From Pseudobutyrivibrio ruminis CF1b (GTDB lineage: Bacteria > Bacillota > Clostridia > Lachnospirales > Lachnospiraceae): a stretch of 64,000 bases of DNA. The DNA is taken from NCBI RefSeq assembly GCF_000424005.1, contig NZ_AUJB01000008.1, positions 248,001 through 312,000 on the forward strand, given 5' to 3'. Shown here piece after piece: positions 22,812 through 29,910 of the stretch. The notes under the pieces were generated by a model that saw only the letters and a list, made by a program, of their open reading frames with translations, was not told where the DNA came from and ran no database searches. Each line of letters begins with the position of its first letter. Within the stretch, counting starts at the first letter, position 1. The translations under genes were made by a program, and so were the position numbers.

Positions 22812-24065
22812 ATGGCTGTTTGTTTTTTTAATAATGATTTGAATAATAGATATCGTTGTACTTATACTATCGAAAAGGATTCCATCACTGTGTCTGCCGA
22901 GTATGATATTTTTGATGAAATTCCAAGTACTAATGGATTTCATGCAATTGGTAACAATAATTTTGAATCAAGAGATATTTTAATAGCGGATTCTGATAAC
23001 AGTAAATTTTATTTACTTAAAGATGCTTATTATGCTGGTAACAGTAATAGATATGCATTGCTAGATAATAAGTCAGTTACTATTTTTAAGTCAGGAATAT
23101 ATTTTTCACATGGTAAATATGACAAATTGACAAGTCTTCCAGAAACACCAAAATGTTCGTCTATACGTATTTTTAGTAAAGACTTCATTGCAATTGTGGG
23201 AAATAACTCTTATCAAAAAAAGAAAAATGATGATGAGTTGATTATTTCATTGAAAAAGAAAAATGAGCCAATAGATTTTGACATTTCCACATCGAAAATA
23301 AAGAAAATCCTGTTTAATGATTGGTGGGAACAGAATGAAGATTGGAAGATAGGAAAAGTTGTTATTGATATCACTCCGTATGTTGAAATCCAATTTAAAC
23401 GAAGACAAAATTACAATGATATTTATAAATATGTATATGAATTTGAAATATATATGCAGTTGTATACAAAAGGCGGGTTTAAGGTTGATGATATTTGGCT
23501 CAATATAGAAGATTCATTTTATAGATTTAAATGTCAAACACGTGGTTTTGAATACAAAGAACGGAAAAATTATGTTGTTACCGATAGTATGGCGTCTTTC
23601 TTGGAGAAATGCTATTCAAATATAAACTATGCTCATACAAACAAGATGTGGCTACGTAATATTCCTTATGCTATTGGTGTGACATCAAGAAATATAGAAG
23701 ATTCATTTTTATTATATTACAAGTTTGTTGAATGCTTCTTTAAATCTAAAAATGAAAAAGGTGCTTCAAACAGATTTATTGCTAAAGCTATAGAAGAAAA
23801 CTATAAGTGTATGAAATACACAGATGATGAAGTATCCTGTCTTTCAAGAGAGATTGTTTGTTTACGTAATCATTACATACATTCTGGCTATTTTATAAAA
23901 AATAATAAATTAAAAATAAGTAGGCCTAAAGAGGATTCATCATTTCAAGAGTATGTAGCAAATGCGGATTTTGAATGGTTATATGAGCGGACTAGTATTT
24001 TGAAAAAGGCATCAATTGACATTATTTATAAAGAAATATTAGGGTATGATAACTACTCATATTAA
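22812..24065 (+). CDS. HEPN-domain protein downstream of the Septu pair (ApeA-like layout)
   Basis: ATG 22812 lies behind GAGGGGG, 53 bases after ptuB with no clear promoter between. The 417-residue protein has a beta-rich N-terminal part (1-245) and a helical C-terminal part with LRNHYIHSGYF at about 351-361, the Rx4-6H catalytic motif of HEPN ribonucleases (R-N-H-Y-I-H). The N-terminal sensor plus C-terminal HEPN layout recalls ApeA-type abortive infection proteins, but I cannot confirm the family. It may be an independent system or an added RNase arm of Septu. Confidence 0.6.
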   Translation: MAVCFFNNDLNNRYRCTYTIEKDSITVSAEYDIFDEIPSTNGFHAIGNNNFESRDILIADSDNSKFYLLKDAYYAGNSNRYALLDNKSVTIFKSGIYFSHGKYDKLTSLPETPKCSSIRIFSKDFIAIVGNNSYQKKKNDDELIISLKKKNEPIDFDISTSKIKKILFNDWWEQNEDWKIGKVVIDITPYVEIQFKRRQNYNDIYKYVYEFEIYMQLYTKGGFKVDDIWLNIEDSFYRFKCQTRGFEYKERKNYVVTDSMASFLEKCYSNINYAHTNKMWLRNIPYAIGVTSRNIEDSFLLYYKFVECFFKSKNEKGASNRFIAKAIEENYKCMKYTDDEVSCLSREIVCLRNHYIHSGYFIKNNKLKISRPKEDSSFQEYVANADFEWLYERTSILKKASIDIIYKEILGYDNYSY

Positions 24066-24085
24066 TTTTACTCGGGGAGGATTTT

Positions 24086-24955
24086 GTGACAGAAGCAAGA
24101 GAATTTAGACTTATGGAATGCAATAGTATTTCTGAGTTTCTTACTATGTTTTTTGGCTTAGGTAAAAAGGAAAAACAGAGTGTTTTTTCGGAGAGAATGT
24201 ATATAAAGAAAGGGACGGAATTTTTCAGGGTTCGCCGAGCAAAAGGGTTTAATAATTCAAATATTTTTGATGATAATGAGTGGGGGCCTGTTCCTCTGAA
24301 ATATGCAAGGCAAGGAAGGTTTAATGCAGATGGTCAATCTGTTTTATATTTAGCGTCCTCTTCAGAATACTTAGGTAGAGAAGTTGGATTATAGGAGGGG
24401 GAAGAGTATTACCTTGCAAAGTATGTATGCACAAAATCTTTTTGGGTAGGGACATTTTTATCTACAAATAATTATGTCAACGCTTTAATGTATAAAATAA
24501 CCATGTCTGTTGCAGAAGATACAGATTTAACCGTACGAGAAAGAAATCTTATAGAAGATTATTTTAAACAAGGACATTTGGGCTCTTTATGTGATATCGC
24601 AGTTAATCCGTTATCATCATTATTTCTGCATAGAATGATAAACAACTTGTATGATGTTACAAATAAACTAGGACGGATTGTAATGGAAAAGGAAGAGTGT
24701 GGAATAAGATACTCGTCGGTATATGTCCCAATAGAGTTTTCTGGCGGGCCACAGATTTTAACTCTTGATGGTGTGGAATACGGAAACTTTGTTTTGACAG
24801 AAAAAGGATATGAGAATATTGAGCTTTGTTCTGTTGAAAAGAAAAAATATGTGACATCCGAGGATTTGAGCAAACTAATTGAAGTATTCATTGAGGAGGA
24901 GCAGAAAGCATCTGATGGTTCTGGGGGAAAAAGAATTGTCACAGGAAATAGATAA
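24086..24955 (+). pseudogene. RES-domain toxin-like gene interrupted by an in-frame TAG
   Basis: The GTG at 24086 follows GGGGAGG by five bases. The frame reads an N-terminal helical region, then RES signatures: EFFRVRRAKG, YARQGRFNADGQSVLYLASS and EYLGREVGL. It then meets TAG at 24392. The same frame continues without a shift as EEYYLAKYVCTKSFWVGTFL and on to 24955. The full gene would have 289 codons. RES enzymes degrade NAD+. One base change explains the break, so it is probably a nonsense pseudogene. It is 20 bases downstream of the HEPN gene, and HEPN/RES linkage is known. Confidence 0.68.
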
Positions 24956-25537
24956 TAAGTATCTTTTGAGTGACTTATATCTTGTTCTTGTAAATATTGA
25001 ATCTAATGTAATTGAAAAGGTTAAAAAAGGAAAACTGCTTGGAAAAGAGGATGATGTTGATTTATTAGTGCCAGCATTAACTTCAAGTTTATCATTATTA
25101 CGTCAAATTATTTATTTGTGTGAAAAAGGATTTCCTGACGGTGCATTAATGCTTGCTAGAAATATCTATGAGCAGATGATTATTTGCTCATTTATAGAAA
25201 GCCAAGAAGATGAGGATAATCATAATGAACTGCTAAAAAAGTATTTCCAGGATGCTGATCTTATAAAAATAAAGTATCAAAATGAATTGTCTAAAAGGTT
25301 CGGTTTAGATAAAGAAGTACATAAAACGAGTAAATTAATAAACATCATAAATGGTTGAGAAAGATACAATACAATCTACCCAAAATGCTTCAGGATATTA
25401 TAACTACTCGTTTCTATGAGAGAGATTATAATGATATTACCAAGAAACTTTTGTACGAAGATGTGTCATACGATGAGGCTATTGATAAAGGGATAAAGAT
25501 TGTTGCATATTGGAATCTTTTTGAATATAAATATTGA
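24915..25537 (+). pseudogene. Frameshifted DUF5677-like gene
   Basis: From ATG 24915 a frame reads LSDLYLVLVNIESNVIEKVK, then LLRQIIYLCEKGFPDGALML and ARNIYEQMIICSFIESQ, and stops at 25358. The downstream frame, starting around 25,345, continues protein-like as KIQYNLPKMLQDIITTRFYE to 25537. The helical pattern with ARNIYEQ resembles DUF5677 proteins. A one-base indel near 25,345 would join the halves. It overlaps the RES gene 3' end by 41 bases. The function of the family is unknown. Confidence 0.5.
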
Positions 25538-25542
25538 AAGAT

Positions 25543-25579
25543 AAAGTCATGACTCATTCTTGAGTTATGGCTTTTTTTT
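25543..25579 (+). terminator. Rho-independent terminator
   Basis: AAAGTCATGACTCA (25543-25556) pairs with TGAGTTATGGCTTT (25561-25574) with two G-T pairs, loop TTCT, then TTTTT. It ends the Septu-HEPN-RES-DUF5677 transcription unit. Confidence 0.85.
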
Positions 25580-25682
25580 AATCGTATTCTATTATAATGG
25601 GATGATAGTACACGCTAAACTAATTTTTTCAAAAAGAATAATCATAGTGGCTACAGACATTCGCACAATAAATTTCTCTAAA

Positions 25683-25749
25683 ATAATGTGTGAATGCTCA
25701 TAATTTTATTGACATTCACACATTATTCGATATAAAATTAATGTGTGAA
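25683..25749 (+). promoter_or_regulatory. abiEi promoter with inverted and direct repeats
   Basis: AATAATGTGTGAATG (25683-25697) and CATTCACACATTATT (25714-25728) are a perfect 15-bp inverted repeat. TTGACA (25710-25715) overlaps the right arm; TATAAA (25732-25737) is a possible -10 with a 16-bp spacer. A third half-site ATGTGTGAA lies at 25741-25749. AbiEi antitoxins are known to bind long inverted repeats in their own promoters. Confidence 0.75.
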
Positions 25750-25762
25750 AGGTGGTGGCGAA

Positions 25763-26350
25763 ATGAGCAATATTATTGAAAAATTAATTGCAGAATCGAC
25801 AGATGGCCTTGTAAAAGTTACTGATGTTGAAGCTTATGGCGGAGATCGTCGAGCATTAAAATCTTATGTAAATAACAATAAACTGATGAGAGTCGGTCGA
25901 GGACTATATCAGATTACGGATGAATGGGAAGATGATTTATATATTCTTAGCGTAAAATATCCCAAGGGTATAGTGTCTCATGATACAGCATTATACATTC
26001 ATGGATTTACAGATCGAACTCCTGCTATATATTCATTTACATTTCCCCAGGGCTATAATGCACCATCTTTAAAAAATGAAAACGTGATTATAAAAAGAGT
26101 AGTACAAGAAAAATACTCTTTAGGATTGAGTGATGCACTGTCTTTCAGTGGGAATCCAATTCGAGTCTATAATATAGAAAGAACTTTGTGCGATATTGTT
26201 AGGGGCGAAGGTTCTGATATTCAAATTGTTCTTGACGCAATGAAGAGATATGCAAAATATGAAAATAAAAATATCAATCTTTTAATGGATTACGCAGAAC
26301 AATTACATGTTAAGAAAAAGATTTTGCGATATATTGAGGTACTACTATAA
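25763..26350 (+). CDS. AbiEi-type antitoxin/transcriptional regulator (orphan)
   Basis: ATG 25763 follows AGGTGGTGG and gives 195 residues. The N-terminal winged helix (TDVEAYGGDRRALKSYVNNN, KLMRVGRGLYQITDEW) is followed by the AbiEi middle KGIVSHDTALYIHGFTDRTP and YNIERTLCDIVRGE. AbiEi is the antitoxin and repressor of type IV AbiE systems; its partner AbiEii is a nucleotidyltransferase toxin. No AbiEii gene follows. A Fic stub directly replaces it. The dyad promoter is intact, so regulation may persist. Confidence 0.82.
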   Translation: MSNIIEKLIAESTDGLVKVTDVEAYGGDRRALKSYVNNNKLMRVGRGLYQITDEWEDDLYILSVKYPKGIVSHDTALYIHGFTDRTPAIYSFTFPQGYNAPSLKNENVIIKRVVQEKYSLGLSDALSFSGNPIRVYNIERTLCDIVRGEGSDIQIVLDAMKRYAKYENKNINLLMDYAEQLHVKKKILRYIEVLL

Positions 26351-26352
26351 AA

Positions 26353-26586
26353 ACCAAAAATGCTCTTGTTCGGGCTAATTATACAAATATTAAAGAAGGC
26401 ATTTATGAAACGACGGAGTTTCTTGAATTGTTTTTGAGGGACCTCCTGTTAAGTGAAAAAAATGAACTACATAATCGAGAGATGCATGTTAGTGGAAAAT
26501 TTTTATTGGGTCATGATGACCCAATAAATGACCCAATAAATGACCCAATAAATGACCCAATAAATGACCCGATAAATTTGGAGTAG
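26353..26586 (+). pseudogene. C-terminal fragment of a Fic-family gene
   Basis: Three bases after abiEi, a frame without a start reads KNALVRANYTNIKEGIYETT, then EFLELFLRDLLLSEKNELHN and REMHVSGKFLLGHD, ending in five DPIN units and LE before TAG 26584. This is the region after the catalytic core in large Fic proteins, where DPIN-type repeats link to a C-terminal winged helix. Both the Fic core upstream and the winged helix downstream are missing. It is unrelated in type to the intact fic at 285. Confidence 0.65.
26516..26575 (+). repeat. Five tandem 12-bp repeats (ATGACCCAATAA)
   Basis: Five head-to-tail copies of ATGACCCAATAA; only the last differs (CCCGATAA). They encode the DPIN repeats of the Fic fragment. 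Being a multiple of three they keep the frame, and slippage would change only linker length. Confidence 0.95.
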
Positions 26587-26595
26587 GAGAAGAAC

Positions 26596-27066
26596 ATGTT
26601 TGAACTTACATTTTTTGTCCCGGTATTGATAGTTGCCGGTGTCTGGGGATTTTTCCTTTTGAATTTTGCAGGAAATAACCGAAGAATTCTGGATGATGAC
26701 ATCCTAAGCGCAAATGAAAAGCAGCGTAAAGAAGCTGAGAGCAGCATGCGGGTGATTCGACTGATGACACCTGTATTAGTAATCGTGGTGGCTATAGCTG
26801 TTATTTTTCTGGTGAATGCATATCATCCATTTATAAAAGTCAGCGTAGAAGGTGTGGCGCTGATTGCAGGGGGACTTTTCTCCGCTTACCTGGGCTGGGC
26901 ACTTGGGATGATTTTCAGAGGACTCAAGGATCAGATGAGTGAAAAAGATTCCAAACTCTGTTCAAGAGTGTTTATGATTTCTTTTATGGGCACAGGGATT
27001 ATTTTGATTGTGATTGGTGTCATAGCTTGCATTCCTCAGCTCCAGGCTGCAATTGCAAACAAGTAA
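26596..27066 (+). CDS. Uncharacterised four-helix membrane protein
   Basis: The 156-residue protein has hydrophobic segments at about 5-25, 58-78, 86-108 and 125-150. A charged loop (ILDDDILSANEKQRKEAESS) lies between the first two. GGAG/AGGAG precede the ATG. I recognise no family. It stands right after the Fic fragment and marks the point where the sequence leaves the defence island. Confidence 0.6.
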   Translation: MFELTFFVPVLIVAGVWGFFLLNFAGNNRRILDDDILSANEKQRKEAESSMRVIRLMTPVLVIVVAIAVIFLVNAYHPFIKVSVEGVALIAGGLFSAYLGWALGMIFRGLKDQMSEKDSKLCSRVFMISFMGTGIILIVIGVIACIPQLQAAIANK

Positions 27067-27134
27067 TTTGCAATCATTAATAATTTAGTTAGCTAACAAA
27101 AAATTTGTTTATATAGAAAATAATGGAGATGACT

Positions 27135-27404
27135 ATGTATTACGTACCAGAAGGAACTGCTTTGGCAGGATTTTATGAATGTAAGGAATGTGCAAATAGA
27201 TTTTTATCGGTGCAGGTAGGGCCAAGCCTTGTTTGCCCATACTGTGGTGAGCAGCCAAATATGGAAATTGGTCCAGATGAGGAAATGCCAGTAGCTCAGG
27301 AAACAGCAAAGCTTTTGCAGGTGGTTCAGGGTGAAGAAGAGGTGGAGCGAATGGATGCACTTCTATCACTGGCCGTTACTGGTGGAGATTATAATTGGAT
27401 GTAA
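27135..27404 (+). CDS. Small zinc-ribbon protein
   Basis: I place the start at ATG 27135, five bases after GGAGA; ATG 27123 is in frame but sits before that site. The 89-residue product has a zinc ribbon, ECKECANRFLSVQ and LVCPYCGEQP, with CxxC pairs about 20 residues apart, then an acidic tail (IGPDEEMPVAQET). The function is unknown; short zinc-ribbon proteins of this kind often bind nucleic acid or proteins. Confidence 0.65.
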   Translation: MYYVPEGTALAGFYECKECANRFLSVQVGPSLVCPYCGEQPNMEIGPDEEMPVAQETAKLLQVVQGEEEVERMDALLSLAVTGGDYNWM

Positions 27405-27441
27405 AAAAAGGAGAGGCAGTAGTATCGCCTCTCCATTTTTT
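27403..27441. terminator. Bidirectional terminator between convergent genes
   Basis: GGAGAGGC (27410-27417) pairs with GCCTCTCC (27427-27434). It has seven A before and ATTTTTT after, so it can terminate both the zinc-ribbon gene and the alcohol dehydrogenase on the minus strand. Confidence 0.88.
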
Positions 27442-27457
27442 ATCTTTAATATTATTT

Positions 27458-28675
27458 TTAGAAATCAACCTCTGTGTCATAGTAGCAGCACTTAAGAAGT
27501 TTTTCCATTTCCTCCTGACTAGGCTGTCTTGGGTTAGAGCCTGTGCAGGCATCTAAAATAGCATTTGCAGCAATATCGTGAAGTCTCTCAAGGAAAATGT
27601 TCTCAGGTACAAAGCCCTGCTCAGCTGGAAGTCCATCGGCACCGTAGTGATTGATACTGTGAGGAATGTTAAGGTCATCATTCATCTTACGTAAATAATC
27701 AATAAGAAGCTTAACCTTCTCATCATCATTTGAACCGCCAAGATGCATGTAATCAGCAATTACGCCATAACGCTGTTTAGCAACAGGGTCCTTAGCGTTG
27801 AATGCGATAACCTTTGGAAGATACATTGCATTAGCAGCACCATGGATAATGTGAGCTCCCAAATCTGCAAAAGCAGCACCAGTCTTATGAGCCATAGAGT
27901 GAACAATACCAAGAAGAGCATTAGAGAATGCCATTCCTGCAAGGCACTGTGCATCATGCATTTCATCTCTTGCATCCATATCCCCATTATATGATTTTAC
28001 AAGAGTGTTCATAATCATCTCGATTGCATGGATTGCAAGTGGGTCTGTGTAAGCGCAGTTTGCAGTAGAAACATAAGCTTCAACAGCGTGTGTGATTGCA
28101 TCCATACCTGTGTGTGCTACAAGTTTTTGTGGCATTGTATGAGCAAGCTCTGGGTCAACAATAGCTACATCAGGTGTGATTTCAAAGTCAGCGATTGGGT
28201 ATTTGATTCCCTTCTGATAATCAGTAATAATTGAGAATGCTGTAACCTCTGTAGCTGTTCCAGAAGTAGAAGAAATAGCGCAAAATTTAGCTTTTGTGCG
28301 GAGTTTTGGAAGTCCGAAAACCTTGCACATATCTTCAAATGTTGTCTCTGGATATTCATATTTAATCCACATAGCTTTGGCAGCATCGATAGGTGAACCT
28401 CCACCGATTGCAACAATCCAGTCAGGCTGGAATTTTGACATTGCCTCAGCGCCTCTCATAACTGTCTCTACTGATGGATCAGGCTCTATTCCTTCAAAAA
28501 GCTCAGTTTCCATACCAGCTTCTTTTAAATAGTCCTCGACCTTCTGTAAAAATCCACCCCTTTTCATGGAACCGCCGCCAGTACAGATGATGGCACGTTT
28601 GCCTTCAAATGTTTTTAGCGCTTCAAGAGCGCCCTTTCCATGATAAATGTCTCTGGGCAAAGTAAATCTTGCCAT
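27458..28675 (-). CDS. Iron-containing alcohol dehydrogenase (butanol-type)
   Basis: The 405-residue protein is a group III alcohol dehydrogenase: the NAD(P)-binding motif GGGSPIDAAKAMWI at about 92-105, STSGTATEVTAFSII, and the metal ligands in GMDAITHAVEAY and VHSMAHKTGAAF…LGAHIIHGAANA. It interconverts aldehydes and alcohols to reoxidise NAD(P)H in fermentation. GGAGGT precedes the ATG on the minus strand. It is divergent from the NifX-SlyD gene. An AATATGGAA/TTCCATATT dyad sits in its promoter, which suggests a dedicated repressor. Confidence 0.93.
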   Translation of the reverse strand: MARFTLPRDIYHGKGALEALKTFEGKRAIICTGGGSMKRGGFLQKVEDYLKEAGMETELFEGIEPDPSVETVMRGAEAMSKFQPDWIVAIGGGSPIDAAKAMWIKYEYPETTFEDMCKVFGLPKLRTKAKFCAISSTSGTATEVTAFSIITDYQKGIKYPIADFEITPDVAIVDPELAHTMPQKLVAHTGMDAITHAVEAYVSTANCAYTDPLAIHAIEMIMNTLVKSYNGDMDARDEMHDAQCLAGMAFSNALLGIVHSMAHKTGAAFADLGAHIIHGAANAMYLPKVIAFNAKDPVAKQRYGVIADYMHLGGSNDDEKVKLLIDYLRKMNDDLNIPHSINHYGADGLPAEQGFVPENIFLERLHDIAANAILDACTGSNPRQPSQEEMEKLLKCCYYDTEVDF

Positions 28676-28718
28676 AGTAAAATACCTCCCTTTTGTTAAA
28701 TAATTTTAGCTTTTATAT

Positions 28719-28751
28719 ATTATACATAATATGGAAATTTTGTTCCATATT
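28719..28751 (-). promoter_or_regulatory. Alcohol dehydrogenase promoter and dyad operator
   Basis: On the minus strand TATAAT (plus coordinates 28719-28724) lies 44 bases before the ATG. A perfect 9-bp inverted repeat, AATATGGAA (28728-28736) and TTCCATATT (28743-28751), covers the spacer and the -35 region. Confidence 0.55.
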
Positions 28752-28786
28752 CCACAATATGTTTGCTAAAAAAGCCAATTTTATTA

Positions 28787-28830
28787 GGCAAAATATCTAA
28801 TTTGCCAATACCAACTTTAGCGGTTATAAT
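28787..28830 (+). promoter_or_regulatory. Promoter with GGCAAA/TTTGCC dyad for the NifX-SlyD gene
   Basis: TTGCCA (28802-28807) and TATAAT (28825-28830) are spaced 17 bp. The inverted repeat GGCAAA-N8-TTTGCC (28787-28806) ends inside the -35 box, a good site for a repressor or metal-responsive factor. Confidence 0.65.
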
Positions 28831-28860
28831 AAGAAAGATTTTGTTTTAAAGGAGTATAAA

Positions 28861-29709
28861 ATGAGAATAGCAGTTACATATGAGAACGGTCAGGTTTTCC
28901 AGCATTTTGGACATTCTGAGCAGTTTAAGATTTATGAAGTAGAGGATGGCAAGGTAGTATCTTCTGAGGTTATTGGTTCTAATGGTCAGGGACATGGTGC
29001 TTTAGCAGGTCTCCTTGGTAATAATGGTATTGATGTACTTATCTGCGGTGGTATCGGAGGTGGCGCTCAGGCAGCTCTTAGCGAGCGTGGAATCGAGCTT
29101 TGCGCTGGTGCATCAGGTGATGTTGATGCTGCAGTTGAGGCATACCTTAAGGGTGAGCTTATCAACTCTGGCGTAAATTGCAATCACCACGGTGAAGGTC
29201 ATACATGTGGCAATCATGAGGATGGCCACAGCTGCGGCGGACATTCTGGTTGTGGCGGATGTCATTCTGAGCCTGAATTCGAGGGTAAGAATGTTGGTAA
29301 GACCTGCCGTACACATTACAGAGGTACATTCAACGACGGTACACAGTTTGATTCTTCTTATGACAGAGGCGAGCCACTTGAGTTCGTTTGTGGTGCTGGA
29401 ATGATGATTAAGGGATTTGATAAGGCTGTTGCTAACATGGAAGTTGGCGAGAAAGTTGATATTCACCTTATGCCAGAGGAAGCTTATGGACAGCGTGATG
29501 AGGATGCAGTTATTACATTAGAGATTGCACAGCTTCCAGGTTCAGAGGATTTAGTGGTTGACCAGCAGGTGTACTTACAGGATCCATATGGCAGACCATT
29601 CCCAGTAAAGGTTGTTGCAAAGGATGAGACTAATATCACTCTTGATGCAAACCACGAGATGGCTGGCAAAGAGCTTAATTTCACAATTGAACTTGTAGAA
29701 GTAATCTAG
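28861..29709 (+). CDS. NifX/NafY-like domain fused to SlyD-type prolyl isomerase
   Basis: The 282-residue protein joins three parts. Residues 1-100 are a dinitrogenase Fe-Mo cofactor-type domain (MRIAVTYENGQVFQHFGHSE; DVLICGGIGGGAQAALSERG). Residues 105-140 are a linker rich in His and Cys (CNHHGEGHTCGNHEDGHSCG, then GCGGCH), likely to bind Ni, Zn or Fe. Residues 145-282 are a SlyD-like FKBP isomerase (HYRGTFNDGTQFDSS; EPLEFVCGAGMMIKGFDKAV; NHEMAGKELNFTIEL). SlyD proteins fold proteins and deliver nickel. The frame is continuous, so this is a real fusion. No nitrogenase genes are near; metal-cofactor trafficking is the likely role. Confidence 0.85.
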   Translation: MRIAVTYENGQVFQHFGHSEQFKIYEVEDGKVVSSEVIGSNGQGHGALAGLLGNNGIDVLICGGIGGGAQAALSERGIELCAGASGDVDAAVEAYLKGELINSGVNCNHHGEGHTCGNHEDGHSCGGHSGCGGCHSEPEFEGKNVGKTCRTHYRGTFNDGTQFDSSYDRGEPLEFVCGAGMMIKGFDKAVANMEVGEKVDIHLMPEEAYGQRDEDAVITLEIAQLPGSEDLVVDQQVYLQDPYGRPFPVKVVAKDETNITLDANHEMAGKELNFTIELVEVI

Positions 29710-29742
29710 TTTACTAACATATAAATAATGTAACCTATAATT

Positions 29743-29775
29743 AAGGTAGCTATCGTTGGGGTGGCTACCTTTTTC
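29743..29775 (+). terminator. Rho-independent terminator
   Basis: AAGGTAGC (29743-29750) pairs with GCTACCTT (29764-29771), followed by TTT and C. It lies after the NifX-SlyD gene. Confidence 0.75.
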
Positions 29776-29910
29776 ATACGTTTAAATAGTATGCAATCAA
29801 TTTACGAATATTGAATGAAATATCTGTGAAATTTAGAAATCAGCTTTCTTAGATGTTATTATAGCAATATCAACCGCTGTATTACTTTTGGGGAAAAGGA
29901 GTACATATTT

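Noticed and set aside
24392-24394. TAG as a pyrrolysine or programmed readthrough codon
   Set aside because: No pyl genes or readthrough context are seen; a nonsense mutation is simpler, so it is kept only as a minor alternative.
26516-26575. Short regular repeats that might be read as a CRISPR array
   Set aside because: The 12-bp units are directly adjacent without spacers and encode DPIN in a Fic remnant.
28693-28709. Rex operator (TTGTTAA half-site) in front of the alcohol dehydrogenase
   Set aside because: Only the left half resembles the Rex box; the right half does not match.
29780-29815. Sigma-28 (FliA/SigD) promoter before the chemotaxis receptor
   Set aside because: TTTAAA and CGAATAT are spaced about right but the -10 has an extra base and poor consensus match.
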